NCBI GenBank assembly: GCA_019359315.1
Contig: JAHHHO010000019.1
Location: forward strand, 1-64,000
Length of the DNA: 64,000 bases
From: Myxacorys californica WJT36-NPBG1
GTDB taxonomy: Bacteria > Cyanobacteriota > Cyanobacteriia > Leptolyngbyales > Leptolyngbyaceae
Direction of reading: 5' to 3'
The notes below the pieces were generated by a model. That model was not told the DNA's origin. It saw only the letters and a list, made by a program, of their open reading frames with translations, and ran no database searches. Position numbers and translations under genes: made by a program. How positions within the stretch are numbered: position 1 is the first letter of the stretch; each line of letters starts with the position of its first letter. Below, piece by piece: positions 26,172-35,740 of the stretch.

Positions 26172-27293
26172 TCACGAATTCAGAACAAGATTATCTCGAT
26201 GCACAACGGTTTCAGCACCCGCATAGCCTAAAATAGCTGCAATTTCGTCTGAGCGCCGACCTCGAATCTTTTGCAGTTCGGCGCTAGTGTAGTTAACCAA
26301 CCCCCTCGCGATTTCTTGTCCAGCGCGATCGCAAAGTCTCACCGCATCCTGACTCTCAAAGTCTCCTTCAATCTGAATAATGCCAGCCGCTAGAAGAGAG
26401 CGTTTTAACTGCCGCACCGCATTTACGGCTCCTTCGTCTAAAGTTAGCGTTCCAGTTGGAATTAAGCCATGAGCAATCCAGCGCTGGCGAGCATTAATTG
26501 GGCGGGGCTGGGGTTCAAACTGAGTTCCAATCGATTCTCCAGCCAAAATTTTGAGCAGATTTTCGGGTGAGCGTCCTTGGGTAATTACGGTTCTCACGCC
26601 TGCATCCGTTGCAATTCGGGCGGCGGAAATCTTCGTAATCATGCCTCCTGTCCCCCAAGCTGTGCCTGACGTCCCGGTGTTCACGCCAGCTAATTCTTCG
26701 ATGCGCTGGACTCGAATAATCGGTTCAGCATTGGGATTGCGACGCGGATCGGCAGAATATAAGCGATCGACATCGGTAAGCAAAAAGAGCCAATCTGCAC
26801 GGACTAAACCTGCTACGAGTGCCGATAGGCTGTCATTGTCGCCAAACTTGAGTTCTTCAACTGCAACGGTGTCGTTTTCATTCACAATCGGCACAACGCC
26901 CAACTGTAGTAGAGCCTGAAACGTTTGATAGACATTGATGTAGCGATTTCGCTCAACTAAGTCGCCACGGGTGAGGAGGACTTGGGCGATCGGTTGCTGC
27001 ATGGCGGTAAACAGGTCGTCGTAAATTCGCATCAACCGCCCTTGACCTACGGCAGCAACGGCTTGTTTGAGCGCGATCGCTTTCGGACGTTCGGTTAAGC
27101 CTAGCCGCGCACAACCAACCCCAACCGCTCCCGACGACACCAGAATCACGCGATGTCCTTGCCGCCGCAGTTCACACAAAACTTCGATCAGCGATGCGAT
27201 CGTGGAGAGGGCTAACTGTCCTGAATTCGGTTGCGTCAGGCTAGACGTACCAATTTTAATGACTAATGTTTGAGCTACCACAGTTTGAACCAT
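26172..27293 (-). CDS. proB: Glutamate 5-kinase (373 aa)
   Basis: First step of proline synthesis: ATP-dependent phosphorylation of glutamate to glutamyl-5-phosphate in the cytosol. The amino-acid kinase domain covers residues 1-260 ([60 protein letters not shown]). A PUA domain follows (about 278-365, [21 protein letters not shown]). Length is standard for the PUA-containing form. Start: ATG 27293, one codon after an alternative GTG. Its 3' end abuts the 21-bp repeat array. proA is not in this window. Confidence 0.96.
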   Translation of the reverse strand: MVQTVVAQTLVIKIGTSSLTQPNSGQLALSTIASLIEVLCELRRQGHRVILVSSGAVGVGCARLGLTERPKAIALKQAVAAVGQGRLMRIYDDLFTAMQQPIAQVLLTRGDLVERNRYINVYQTFQALLQLGVVPIVNENDTVAVEELKFGDNDSLSALVAGLVRADWLFLLTDVDRLYSADPRRNPNAEPIIRVQRIEELAGVNTGTSGTAWGTGGMITKISAARIATDAGVRTVITQGRSPENLLKILAGESIGTQFEPQPRPINARQRWIAHGLIPTGTLTLDEGAVNAVRQLKRSLLAAGIIQIEGDFESQDAVRLCDRAGQEIARGLVNYTSAELQKIRGRRSDEIAAILGYAGAETVVHRDNLVLNS

Positions 27294-27368
27294 CACCCGC
27301 TACATCACAATACGGTCGCGTTAATCATGATGCCTGAAAATAGGATCAACTGCCTTCCACAATTGAGC

Positions 27369-27755
27369 ATGAGTGAAGAACAAGATATTTTAGCTGTCAA
27401 TCATGCGTTTTACCGAGCTTTTGAGAAGAAAGATTTGGACGCCATGAATGCCGTTTGGTCAAAGGGCGCGGGAAGTATTTGTATTCATCCAGGGCGAGAA
27501 GCATTACGAGGATGGGAACGCATTTCTGATTCCTGGCAAAAGATTTTTCGCAATACAAACTATATTGAAATTGATACACAAATAATCACGATTGAAATCA
27601 ACGGCGACTTAGCTTATGTTGTGCTGATTGAGACAGTATTGCAAGTAGTAGGACGGAGGCAACTTCAAGCGCGATCGATGTCAACCAATGTGTTTGAGCG
27701 AATGGCAAAGCAATGGTATCTAGTGCATCATCATGGCAGTCCGTTGGTGGGGTGA
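27369..27755 (+). CDS. NTF2/SnoaL-like protein (128 aa)
   Basis: A single alpha-plus-beta barrel: EEQDILAVNHAFYRAFEKKD.. for the first helices, then MNAVWSKGAGSICIHPGREA, LRGWERISDSWQKIF, and a strand-rich C-terminus ending VHHHGSPLVG. The CIHPG and HHHGSP strings are typical of a cyanobacterial/bacterial NTF2-like group often annotated as ketosteroid-isomerase-like. Cytosolic; no catalytic role assigned. I chose ATG 27369 because homologues begin at about this point; the frame is open to 27270. Confidence 0.75.
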   Translation: MSEEQDILAVNHAFYRAFEKKDLDAMNAVWSKGAGSICIHPGREALRGWERISDSWQKIFRNTNYIEIDTQIITIEINGDLAYVVLIETVLQVVGRRQLQARSMSTNVFERMAKQWYLVHHHGSPLVG

Positions 27756-27797
27756 GGGATAGAGTTATTGAAATTGATTAGAGAGCCTTTCAGCCGA

Positions 27798-28919
27798 TCA
27801 CGTTGTCTCATCGATTAACTCGCGCACCTTTTGAGCGATCGCAGCTTTATCAAATAGCTCTAAACACTGCTTACGCAACCATGCACCATCACAGCGTTGA
27901 TCCGTCGATTGGAGCATCTCAACACACGCCGCTGCCACCGCCACCGGATCGCGATGAGGCACGCGCCACCCTAACGCACCATCCTGCAACGGATCAGCAG
28001 AACCGTCAGCATCGCCTGACAGAACAGGAACGCCGCATGCCATCGCTTCGAGGTAGACAATTCCAAATCCTTCTTGAGAGGGCATCACATAGGCATCCGC
28101 GAGGCAATAGTGCAGCGGCAAATCTTCAGTGGCGACAAAGCCCGCGAAAATAACGCGATCGCGCACTCCCAATTCTTCTGCTAAATGCGCTAGTCGGGGT
28201 TGATCATCGCCACGACCAATCACCAAATATTTCACATTCGGAAAACGCTGCGCGATCGCGGGCAAGGCGCGAATCGTCACATCGACACCCTTATACGGAT
28301 CGCCTGACCACAACCGTGCGACCGTCATCAAAACTTTAGCTTCCCGTAGTCCATACTTCTCTACCAGTTCCGGTGATTTGGCTTGAGGAGCAAACACCGT
28401 TCCATCAACCGCACAGAACAGAAATTGGAAACGCTGAGGATCAATTTGGTTGGACGCACAAGCGCGATCGCGGGAATAGCGGCTAATCGTCCAAATTTGC
28501 TCCGCCTTACGAAGCGCGTTTTGCTTGGCAGGTGAAAGCGGTTCCCAGACTTCTTTGCCGTAGGTCAGCACTGTGTACGGAATTCCCAAGGGTTGACACA
28601 AGGTTTGAACTAATGGGGCGAGTAGAATGTGACCACAGAACACTCGATCAGGACGATGGTTGATCAGATGCACCAAGAGCGCGATCGCCAGTCTCGTTCG
28701 TCCTAACAGGGCCGACTTTGATTTGAAGTAGTGAAACTTCAGATTTGAATGCTCCGACGAGTTCTCAACCTCTGCGCCGTCCCGCAGGAGAAAGACATCT
28801 CCGCGTGTGGGTAGCGCAGCATAAGCGTTCAGAATGTCTTTGACATAAGACTGAATTCCTCCCTCACGCGAGAAAATTTCTAAAAAGACGAAAGCATGAT
28901 GGGGAGATTGAGCGTTCAT
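27798..28919 (-). CDS. GT4-family glycosyltransferase (373 aa)
   Basis: GT-B fold retaining transferase. The acceptor half begins FVFLEIFSREGGIQSYVKDIL. The donor-binding half has VLMTVARLWSGDPYKGVDVT, YLVIGRGDDQPRL, VIFAGFV and the E-x7-E signature in PSQEGFGIVYLEAMACGVPV. Likely adds a sugar in exopolysaccharide or glycolipid synthesis, at the cytosolic face of the membrane. Start chosen at MNAQSPHH (ATG 28919); upstream in-frame starts add unconserved residues. Neighbours are unrelated. Confidence 0.88.
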   Translation of the reverse strand: MNAQSPHHAFVFLEIFSREGGIQSYVKDILNAYAALPTRGDVFLLRDGAEVENSSEHSNLKFHYFKSKSALLGRTRLAIALLVHLINHRPDRVFCGHILLAPLVQTLCQPLGIPYTVLTYGKEVWEPLSPAKQNALRKAEQIWTISRYSRDRACASNQIDPQRFQFLFCAVDGTVFAPQAKSPELVEKYGLREAKVLMTVARLWSGDPYKGVDVTIRALPAIAQRFPNVKYLVIGRGDDQPRLAHLAEELGVRDRVIFAGFVATEDLPLHYCLADAYVMPSQEGFGIVYLEAMACGVPVLSGDADGSADPLQDGALGWRVPHRDPVAVAAACVEMLQSTDQRCDGAWLRKQCLELFDKAAIAQKVRELIDETT

Positions 28920-29067
28920 ATCAGAATCAATAGGCGGCATGAAAAAAGGGCGAACGTACTGTCCGCCCCACCAAGTATTCAGAAGCATCTACTGCTCTAT
29001 GTAATTCCCATTTCAGAGCGCGATCTCACAGGGAGCTTCGGAGAATCGCACAGCCAGCTTTGCAAAA

Positions 29068-29352
29068 TTACGAGGCTTGAGGCACTTCCTTCAACATTTC
29101 AACAAGCGTCGTGTGAGCGTCTTTTGCATCTTCCAGTACATGATCAAACTCAACTCTCACTGGAACGGCTTGCCCGTTCACTTGGGCAGACAGATCCATT
29201 CCTTCGGCATCGATCGCGACCATCTCAGCCGCACTCGCCTCATCTGCTTTGCCAAAAACTTTTGCATAGACCAACACCGCATCCGCATGGTCTTTGTTCA
29301 TGTGGTTGCAGATGCGATCACTGATTGCTTGGGTAAATACCTCATCAGGCAT
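29068..29352 (-). CDS. DUF2470-domain protein (94 aa)
   Basis: Reads MPDEVFTQAISDRICNHMNK and then DHADAVLVYAKVFG; the HMNxDHxD motif is the DUF2470/HugZ C-terminal signature found in heme-binding or heme-degrading proteins. Start ATG 29352 is favoured by the SD AGGAGA 7 nt upstream; the longer frame to 29379 has none. Free-standing DUF2470 proteins are common in cyanobacteria. A heme-related role is plausible but unproven. Confidence 0.82.
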   Translation of the reverse strand: MPDEVFTQAISDRICNHMNKDHADAVLVYAKVFGKADEASAAEMVAIDAEGMDLSAQVNGQAVPVRVEFDHVLEDAKDAHTTLVEMLKEVPQAS

Positions 29353-29530
29353 CGTTTCATCTCCTGTCTTATCTGTCACGCATCATAACAAACAGGAGCC
29401 GAGGCGAAGAATGAATTGAGGCGTGAAAATTTTCTATGCCTTTATTCACAGATAGCTCTAGCCATAGACGGATGAAACACCCATCCCAAATCTGGTTGTT
29501 TCATTGATGTAGTTTTCTCCCCAAAAATTG

Positions 29531-30115
29531 ATGCTGAAGTTAGTTGTTCGGCAAGCTCAATGGCTTATTGCCGTGCTTCCTATAGGAGCTTGTATCGCAG
29601 GTTTCACCCCCTCTGCTTTGGCTCAAACGACTCCTAAATCAGCGGTTGAATCAGCGGCTGAATCGTTGGTTGAACCGTTGACTACTCAATCTGCAACTAC
29701 TCAATCTACAAAAGCTGCAACCTTACCGGTTCGACTAGAAATTCAGCTAAAACAGCGGCGTGTCACGCTATATCAGGGAGAAACCAAAGTTAAAAGTTAT
29801 CCGATCGCGGTGGGTCGTCCTGGCTGGGAGACGCCCAAAGGAAGCTATAAAGTGCAGCAGAAAATTGAGAAACCGACTTGGATTCATCCCCTGACCGGAG
29901 AAGTGGTGAAAGGCGGCGATCCAGAAAATCCGTTAGGAAAATATTGGCTTGGATTCTGGACAGACGGAAAGAACTGGATCGGATTTCACGGCACGCCAAC
30001 TCCTAAATCGGTTGGCACAGCGGCATCTCACGGTTGCATCCGCATGTACAACAAAGATATTTCCGAACTATTTGCCAAAATTCCGATCGGTACAGAAGTG
30101 ACTGTCCGTGACTAA
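29531..30115 (+). CDS. Secreted L,D-transpeptidase, YkuD domain (194 aa)
   Basis: A signal peptide (residues about 1-33, ending SALAQTTP) targets the periplasm. The YkuD domain (about 75-193) contains QRRVTLYQGETKVKSYPIAV, ETPKGSYKV, IGFHGTPTP and the catalytic SHGCIRM with its Cys and His. Such enzymes form 3-3 crosslinks in peptidoglycan or attach proteins to it. A low-complexity linker with repeated SAxES/TTQS units lies between signal and domain. ATG 29531 (a TTG sits one codon upstream). Confidence 0.9.
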   Translation: MLKLVVRQAQWLIAVLPIGACIAGFTPSALAQTTPKSAVESAAESLVEPLTTQSATTQSTKAATLPVRLEIQLKQRRVTLYQGETKVKSYPIAVGRPGWETPKGSYKVQQKIEKPTWIHPLTGEVVKGGDPENPLGKYWLGFWTDGKNWIGFHGTPTPKSVGTAASHGCIRMYNKDISELFAKIPIGTEVTVRD

Positions 30116-30301
30116 AGACAAATATCCATTCTTGATCTGAAAAATCAGACCATTGGGGGAGAGCTGCGCGATTACTAATCTTTACACTTCAGAACTGTGG
30201 TGACGATTCGACTTAGATTCTCACTGGCAGCAAAAAACAATCGCAGCCTGTAGCCCATCAATCATCCGGGCATGTAGATTCAGTACATCAAGGAGAACCA
30301 A

Positions 30302-31318
30302 ATGAACGGAAAGAAGCGTGTGTTTAGTGACTTATTCACCATGAAAGGCGTTGCGAAATTAGCAGGTACTTTAGGAATTGCAGGTGTGGGTTCCTTCTTG
30401 GCGCTTCCTGCATTAGCACAGACCTCTCCCCTCAATCCCAGACCTAGCATTTTTAACGAAGCTCCCTATAACAAGAGTCTTGCTCAGGCAACGCCAGATC
30501 AAACGACGCCTGGTATGATGTCGGCTCCCACAAGCGGCACAGGCGAAGCAACGCCCCGCAATTCAACACCTTCTTTAGCAAAAGTTAATCCTAACCCCAG
30601 CATTTTTAACGAAGCTCCCTATAATCGGGCACTCTCAGCTGGCAGCACCACGGCTCCAGATAGCAGCGCTATGCCGGGTATGTCTGGCTCCTCGGACAAC
30701 ACCATGCAGGCTCCTGGCAGTTCTTCGTCGGACTCGACTCAAATGTCGCCGTCTGGGTCAGGAATGTCTCAGCAGAATCCAGGTCAGTCGGGATCGGGAA
30801 GCTCTACCTTGCAGCAAACTGCTCCTAACACTCCCAACAATGGTTCGAGCACAGGTGACGCTTCTCAGCCAGGAACGTCTCAGCAGAATCTGTCTCAGCC
30901 GGGATCGGGAAGCTCTACCCTGCAGCAAACTGCTCCTAACACTCCTAACAACGGGTCTACTCCTGCTTCCCCCTCTAATGTGGGTCCGGGCAGCAACACG
31001 GACAGAAGTACCCCAGGTACCAACTCGACTACAGAAACGACTCCTGGTGGTTCTTCAGGAACTCAAGTTACGCCTGGTTCAGGCAGTGGCACGGGCGATG
31101 TGATTGTGCCGACTACGCCTAGTGGGTCTGTGACTCCTGGTGGGTCTGTAACACCTGGCAGCCCTAGCAACACGGCTCCGACAACGCCTGATTCAACCAT
31201 TCCTTCGACAACGACTCCTGATAACACAACAACGCCTAATACAACGGCTCCTGATGATACAACAACTCCTTCCCAGGGAGGAACTGAGTCTGGTGGAGGC
31301 GTGCGGGCGCTTTGGTAA
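30302..31318 (+). CDS. Exported Ser/Thr/Pro/Gly/Gln-rich low-complexity protein (338 aa)
   Basis: SD AAGGAGA before ATG 30302. A signal peptide ends ALPALAQTSP (about residue 40). Two copies of NPxPSIFNEAPYN (residues about 46-59 and 99-112) are followed by long disordered repeats: SGSGSSTLQQTAPNTPNNGS occurs twice, then PGGS/PTTPD-type units. No folded catalytic domain is evident. It is probably a periplasmic, cell-wall or S-layer associated protein; Thr/Ser-Pro tracts suggest an extended, possibly glycosylated spacer. A terminator follows at 31407. Confidence 0.65.
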   Translation: MNGKKRVFSDLFTMKGVAKLAGTLGIAGVGSFLALPALAQTSPLNPRPSIFNEAPYNKSLAQATPDQTTPGMMSAPTSGTGEATPRNSTPSLAKVNPNPSIFNEAPYNRALSAGSTTAPDSSAMPGMSGSSDNTMQAPGSSSSDSTQMSPSGSGMSQQNPGQSGSGSSTLQQTAPNTPNNGSSTGDASQPGTSQQNLSQPGSGSSTLQQTAPNTPNNGSTPASPSNVGPGSNTDRSTPGTNSTTETTPGGSSGTQVTPGSGSGTGDVIVPTTPSGSVTPGGSVTPGSPSNTAPTTPDSTIPSTTTPDNTTTPNTTAPDDTTTPSQGGTESGGGVRALW

Positions 31319-31406
31319 AAGCTGCTCAAGCGCTAGGTTTGCCTAGATTGAGCGATTTCTACTGGGTCTGCCAACCTTGATCAGGCAGAACGCTGAACCA
31401 ATAAGT

Positions 31407-31441
31407 AAAGGGACGCTCCTTCAGAAGAAGCGTCCCTTTTT
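31407..31441 (+). terminator. Rho-independent terminator
   Basis: AAAGGGACGCT... pairs with AGCGTCCCTTT across a short loop and is followed by a T-run on the plus strand, downstream of the 30302-31318 gene. It may also stop minus-strand transcription from the secDF operon. Confidence 0.85.
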
Positions 31442-31484
31442 CAGGTTTGGCTATGTTAGTAACTTCTCTAGCGTCTCGCTAATG

Positions 31485-31880
31485 CTAATTAATCCATTTC
31501 CAAAGCGGATGATTTGCTCCTTGATAGCGAATTTTGAGTACTCTGGCTTCAAGCCTCTTCTGCTCAACTTTTGAAAGACCAAAGAGAATATTTCGGCTTT
31601 GCCAAACAAGAGTACTTACAGTCATGCCAACGCAAAGACCTAACCCGATCGCGGCGATGGGATGACGAGCAAGTCCGTGACGCACGGCCGCCCAGGTAAA
31701 ATACTGTTGCAGTAGAGAAATAGACTCTCGTAAGCTCCACAAGCTTAGCAGGCCAACCGTGAGCCATAGCCCGATCACAACGATCCATCTCCCGAGCACG
31801 GTTAATCGATGCAACTTACGCACTGAGGTTTGAAACGTTGGATCAGAAGGTGACGAGTCGGACGAGCGCGGGTCGTGCAT
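31485..31880 (-). CDS. Two-helix membrane protein at the end of the secDF operon (131 aa)
   Basis: Hydrophobic helices at about residues 31-52 (RWIVVIGLWLTVGLLSLWSL) and 73-93 (HPIAAIGLGLCVGMTVSTLV), with a basic C-terminus. The gene begins 11 nt after the secF stop, so it is almost certainly the third gene of the operon. I do not recognise a named family. The context suggests a membrane or export-related role, which is inference. Confidence 0.6.
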   Translation of the reverse strand: MHDPRSSDSSPSDPTFQTSVRKLHRLTVLGRWIVVIGLWLTVGLLSLWSLRESISLLQQYFTWAAVRHGLARHPIAAIGLGLCVGMTVSTLVWQSRNILFGLSKVEQKRLEARVLKIRYQGANHPLWKWIN

Positions 31881-31890
31881 ATTGTAGATG

Positions 31891-32871
31891 CTACCCTAGT
31901 GAATCTTTAGAGACAGTCGCTTCGGTTGGCGTTGCGCTGACAGGCGCGATCGCGTTTCCAGTCCGTTCTCGCCACAGGGCAAGCAATGTACTAGCGATGA
32001 AAATGCTAGAGTACGCACCCATCGTGAATCCAATAATCAATGCCAGGGCAAAGTTCTTCAGCGTCTCTCCTCCAAATAAGAAGAGGGAAGTTAAGGTCAG
32101 CAAGACCGTTAGCGTCGTGTTAATTGAGCGCGTCAACGTTTGGTTTACAGCATCGTCAACAATATCGTTAATGTGACGACCGGGACTGAGACTGATGGTT
32201 TCCCGGACGCGATCGTAAATCACGACCGTGTCATTCACCGAGAAACCGACGATTGTTAACAACGCCACGATGAATAAACTATCCACTTCTGTGCCGTTGA
32301 TCAGACCCAAAATGGCAAAAAATCCAATAGTGATCAGCACATCGTGGAGAAGGGCGACGATCGCAAAGACGGCATAATCGAACTGATACCGAATGGTTAA
32401 GTACAGTGCGATGCCGGCAAACGAGACAATCAGCGAGAGCAAGCCCGATGAGAAGAGTTGACGACCGATTGTGGGTCCGACCGTATCGATCTGAGTTTTC
32501 TTAACATCAAACGTTCCGATTTTTGACTCTAAAGCAGATTGCAGCTTGGATCGCTGATCCACGTCCAGAGTCGTCGTCCGAATCGTAACCGCATGTTGCT
32601 CTTGCCCAAGAACTTGAATGGTACTGCCAGCCAATCCTTGAGTATCTAGCACGTCACGAACTGCTGCCGTCTGAATCGGCTGATCGCAATTATTCGGTTT
32701 TGTGCAATCTAATTCAAATTGGAGGCGGGTTCCTCCGACAAAATCTAGGCTGGGGCGCAAGGGTGCCTGAATTTGAGTCCAGAGAATCGCCATTGCCGCC
32801 AATCCCGCCAGAATTAATGCTGAAGAAATGGCCCACCAAAGTCCCCGTTGACGAATAACATTCAGTTTCAT
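31891..32871 (-). CDS. secF: Protein translocase subunit SecF (326 aa)
   Basis: Partner of SecD in the accessory complex that uses the proton-motive force to pull proteins through SecYEG. Six membrane helices with a large periplasmic loop after helix 1. Family motifs: [15 protein letters not shown] near the N-terminus, [14 protein letters not shown] and [20 protein letters not shown] in the helical core. The start ATG overlaps the secD stop by 4 nt (ATGA), so the two are translationally coupled. Length matches cyanobacterial SecF. Confidence 0.96.
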   Translation of the reverse strand: MKLNVIRQRGLWWAISSALILAGLAAMAILWTQIQAPLRPSLDFVGGTRLQFELDCTKPNNCDQPIQTAAVRDVLDTQGLAGSTIQVLGQEQHAVTIRTTTLDVDQRSKLQSALESKIGTFDVKKTQIDTVGPTIGRQLFSSGLLSLIVSFAGIALYLTIRYQFDYAVFAIVALLHDVLITIGFFAILGLINGTEVDSLFIVALLTIVGFSVNDTVVIYDRVRETISLSPGRHINDIVDDAVNQTLTRSINTTLTVLLTLTSLFLFGGETLKNFALALIIGFTMGAYSSIFIASTLLALWRERTGNAIAPVSATPTEATVSKDSLG

Positions 32872-34286
32872 GAGGTTGCCTCCGCCGACGGTTTGTTAGG
32901 AATGTTGGGGCAAAAGAGTTCTGGCTTTCGCAAACTTTGAATGCTCAACACGTAGAGCATGAGTGTCCGGCTACAGGTAATAGCTGTAAACATACTAATT
33001 ACAACTCCCAATGCCAGCGTTAGCGCAAAGCCTCGAACGAGACCTGCGCCGAGCCAAAACAGAGCGGCACATGCAATCAGCGTCGTGACGTTGCTATCGA
33101 GAATGCTGGAGAAGGCGCGAAAGAATCCAGATTCGACCGAGCGATAGAGCGTTTTGCCCGCTTTAATTTCCTCGCGGGTACGCTCAAAGATCAGCACGTT
33201 GGCATCGACGGCCATCCCAATACTGAGAATGAAGCCTGCAATACCAGGCAGCGTCAGGGTAACGCCAAGCAAATTAAATGCGGCAAAGGTAAGCAAGGCA
33301 TAGATGACCAGCGCGATCGCGGCAATGACGCCGGGCAATCGGTAGTAGACAATCATAAACACCAGCACCAGTGTCAAACCACCGATACCCGCAATAATGC
33401 TGCTTCTGATGCTGTCTTGACCCAACGTTGCACCCACGGTTCGGTTCTCGACAATTTGAATGGGAACCGGAAGCGAACCACCGCGAAGCTGTAGCTCTAG
33501 CTCTCTGGCGGATTCTGCCGTAAAGTTTCCGGTAATGACCGCATTACCTCCGGTGATGCCTGTTTGGGAGAATTGCCCAGGGTCAACACTGGGAGAGCTA
33601 AGCAGTTTGTCGTCGAGAAAGATTCCCAAACGGGTGTTGGTTTGAGCCGCTTTCTTGGTGAGGGCTGCAAATAAATCGGCTCCTTTTTGGTCGAAGGAAA
33701 TGCCGACGGCCCAAACGTTACCTTGGAGTTCGGTGCGAGCGTCCTTGAGGTAGCGACCGTCTAGCCCCGTTTTCTCATAAACCTGTTTGATTGCATCCTC
33801 GACCTGCTTTTCTTTCGCGGCGATCGCGGCTTGGTTGGCAGCGATCGCGGCTTGGTCGCCCGCTTTTTCTAAGGCGGGTTGTTTTGCCTGCAATTCTTGC
33901 AGTTCTTCTTGCCGGACTCGTAAAAATGCGATTTGAGTCGGATTTTCTGAGCGAAAGTCTAGCTGTGCTGTTCCGCCCAAGACTCGTTCCGCTTGTAGAG
34001 GATTATCGACTCCTGGAAGTTGAACGAGTACCTGATCTTCTCCTGCGGTTTGAATCACAGGTTCAGATACTCCTAATCCGTTAATCCGCCCTTCAATTAC
34101 TTTTTGAACGGCTTCGAGTTCTCGCTCTGTAATTTTCTTAATTTCTTCGGTGGGTTTTACCTGAATAGTGAGCTGAGACCCCCCCTGCAAGTCTAGTCCT
34201 AAGCGAGTTGGCACTTTAACAATAACGACGATTGAGGCGATCACCAGTGCCAAGATTAATAACAATAATCCGCGTTGCCTTCCCAT
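32868..34286 (-). CDS. secD: Protein translocase subunit SecD (472 aa)
   Basis: Membrane protein with six helices and a large periplasmic P1 domain between helices 1 and 2. Seen: [16 protein letters not shown] (family DLxGG motif), [20 protein letters not shown], then the pore helices with [21 protein letters not shown] 34286 was chosen because AGG lies about 9 nt upstream and the product starts [11 protein letters not shown]; a TTG seven codons earlier is possible. First gene of secD-secF-31485. In cyanobacteria SecDF may serve both plasma and thylakoid membranes. Confidence 0.96.
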   Translation of the reverse strand: MGRQRGLLLLILALVIASIVVIVKVPTRLGLDLQGGSQLTIQVKPTEEIKKITERELEAVQKVIEGRINGLGVSEPVIQTAGEDQVLVQLPGVDNPLQAERVLGGTAQLDFRSENPTQIAFLRVRQEELQELQAKQPALEKAGDQAAIAANQAAIAAKEKQVEDAIKQVYEKTGLDGRYLKDARTELQGNVWAVGISFDQKGADLFAALTKKAAQTNTRLGIFLDDKLLSSPSVDPGQFSQTGITGGNAVITGNFTAESARELELQLRGGSLPVPIQIVENRTVGATLGQDSIRSSIIAGIGGLTLVLVFMIVYYRLPGVIAAIALVIYALLTFAAFNLLGVTLTLPGIAGFILSIGMAVDANVLIFERTREEIKAGKTLYRSVESGFFRAFSSILDSNVTTLIACAALFWLGAGLVRGFALTLALGVVISMFTAITCSRTLMLYVLSIQSLRKPELFCPNIPNKPSAEATS

Positions 34287-34645
34287 AGCCAAACCTGATA
34301 CAGACAAAGGCTATGATAGCTCTTTCTTCAGGGTTTAAGGCTGATGGAGGGATGTGGAGCTAGGGCAAACATATAAAAAATGGGTTCTTGTTTAGCAAGG
34401 ATTCTAGGCCAGGTAAGCAAGAACGATGAAGGCCTGAAATGCTAGACCTCAAGGATCAAAGCTTCCATACGTTTACCCTACAACATCCTTGTTTGAGTCC
34501 TAACGTTCATGTTCAACGGCGGCTAGTAACCTTCGCGTTACCACCGAGGTCTCTGAACTATTCGTTGCGACACGGTTGTTGTGCTGCCGTCCGCTACGAG
34601 GTTCTCGGTTTTGTTAGAGAGTAGTTCAAACTGAGACAAGAACTA
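34287..34645. other. Intergenic region upstream of secD
   Basis: No supportable gene. The plus strand from about 34439 is open for 61 codons (MLDLKDQSFHTF...) but has no SD and odd composition (Cys/Arg/His rich), like DNA left by a mobile element. Confidence 0.4.
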
Positions 34646-34906
34646 TCACTTTCTGTAAACATTTTTCCGGTGTTTGCATTGAAGTAGGAGAATGAGCAAC
34701 CCTTTATCGTCAATTTCATAACGAACGCGATAATCACCGATACGAATACGGTACTCATTGTCAGTACCTTTCATTTTGACCACTCCATCGGGACGTGGCT
34801 CTTCAGCAAGTTGTTGGATCCTAACAGCAAGGCGATCGTAAACGTCATTAGGCAAAGCATCTAGCTGTTTTTGCACAGCTTTAGGCGTGATTATGGTGTA
34901 GGTCAT
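34646..34906 (-). CDS. RelE/ParE-family toxin (86 aa)
   Basis: Compact RelE-fold protein: MTYTIITPKAVQKQLDALPN, then the central EYRIRIGDYRVRYEIDDKGL and the C-terminal LLILLLQCKHRKNVYRK. The GDYRVRYxI strand and a terminal HRKxVYR are RelE/ParE hallmarks; the basic residues around R52-R58 and the final Tyr-Arg fit mRNA cleavage on the ribosome (RelE-type), though a gyrase-poison role (ParE) cannot be excluded. Its ATG overlaps the antitoxin stop by 4 nt (ATGA), the usual order antitoxin then toxin. Confidence 0.92.
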   Translation of the reverse strand: MTYTIITPKAVQKQLDALPNDVYDRLAVRIQQLAEEPRPDGVVKMKGTDNEYRIRIGDYRVRYEIDDKGLLILLLQCKHRKNVYRK

Positions 34907-35142
34907 GCCGATCGATTTGCTCGCTGTGCTACATATTGGTCAAATGTGGTGTAGTCACCTGCTTCATAGTCAGCATGGGCAGCTTGAATTTCAGCGATGT
35001 CCTCTGGGGAGTCCTCATCATCGGGGAATAATTCAGCTTCTAAAAATTCCCAAAGCTTATGCTTTTCATTAATTTCCAGTGATGAAATTGCTTCTAAAAG
35101 TGATTGAAATGAAATATCTACTTTCACAGTATTCTCAGCCAT
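34903..35142 (-). CDS. Antitoxin of the RelE/ParE pair (79 aa)
   Basis: Reads MAENTVKVDISFQSLLEAIS and continues with a long helix (EKHKLWEFLEAELFP), an acidic stretch (DDEDSPEDIAEIQ) and a toxin-wrapping tail (DYEAGDYTTFDQYV). This layout is common for cyanobacterial antitoxins paired with RelE toxins (PHD/RHH-unrelated, 'DUF'-type). It should neutralise the toxin and, as a complex, repress the operon. SD-like GGAGGAAAG sits before ATG 35142. Confidence 0.85.
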   Translation of the reverse strand: MAENTVKVDISFQSLLEAISSLEINEKHKLWEFLEAELFPDDEDSPEDIAEIQAAHADYEAGDYTTFDQYVAQRANRSA

Positions 35143-35166
35143 TAAAGCTTTCCTCCATTGTTGATT

Positions 35167-35361
35167 TTACATTGTGCTTTTTAATTGCTCCTGTGCCCAT
35201 TCTCGCAATTGCTCATCGGGATCGTTAGTGGCTCTATCGCGCAGCAGTTCAAGATTTTTGGGATGAGTGAGATAGTAGGTGAGGAGAGCTTTTAAGGTCA
35301 CAGAACGAGAATTTTCTGTTCGCCAACCTTTATAGCCAGGTTCACAGCGATAGAGGATCAC
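35167..35361 (-). pseudogene. C-terminal remnant of a HEAT-repeat-like protein
   Basis: Frame reads LYRCEPGYKGWRTENSRSVT..., then LTYYLTHPKNLELLRDRATN and DPDEQLREWAQEQLK. The latter is like the last HEAT repeats of cyanobacterial NACHT/HEAT proteins ('..LLRDRATNDPDEQLREWA..'). The only start in range is a GTG at 35361 that overlaps the decayed DUF6883 gene, and an in-frame TAA precedes it, so I read it as a fragment. Confidence 0.35.
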
Positions 35362-35683
35362 AAGTTATTAATTTTGGAATCCCTGAACTATGCTCGATGA
35401 TCCAGCCACTCTGGAGGATTGCACTTCTATTTTGCCATTCGATTGTGAAATCTAGGGTGTAGCGTTGTCCAAACTCATCCGTCTTCCCAACTGGGCTTCC
35501 TGAACTTTGACAACCTCAAGAAGAATTTGACGTAATTCTTCAGCATTTTCAGCCTTCATTCCGAGAATAGCCGAGTTTTATGCTTTCCGTCATCGTGTTC
35601 CAGGCTAAGGCAGTAGTGATGTAGTTTACGAATGTCAACAACTACATTTTCCGCCTTCAGAATTATTGATTCGCTTGATTATA
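35342..35683 (-). pseudogene. Frameshifted DUF6883-like gene
   Basis: Three consecutive minus-strand frames join into one recognisable protein: ENVVVDIRKLHHYCLSLEHD with DGKHKTRLFSE, then (frame change near 35560) LGMKAENAEELRQILLEVVK and VQEAQLG, then (frame change near 35485, probably one lost A after GGGA) DEFGQRYTLDFTIEWQNRSA with SGWIIEHSSGIPKLITC and stop at 35342. The 'FGQRYTLDFxxEWQN' and 'GWIIEHxSxIPKL' strings belong to DUF6883, often found beside DUF4926 in toxin-like pairs. Start is lost: an in-frame TAA lies just upstream. Confidence 0.6.
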
Positions 35684-35740
35684 ATCACCTTAATTAAGAC
35701 CAAGGAACTTCAAACACTGTGGTGACGACCTTGGCGATCG

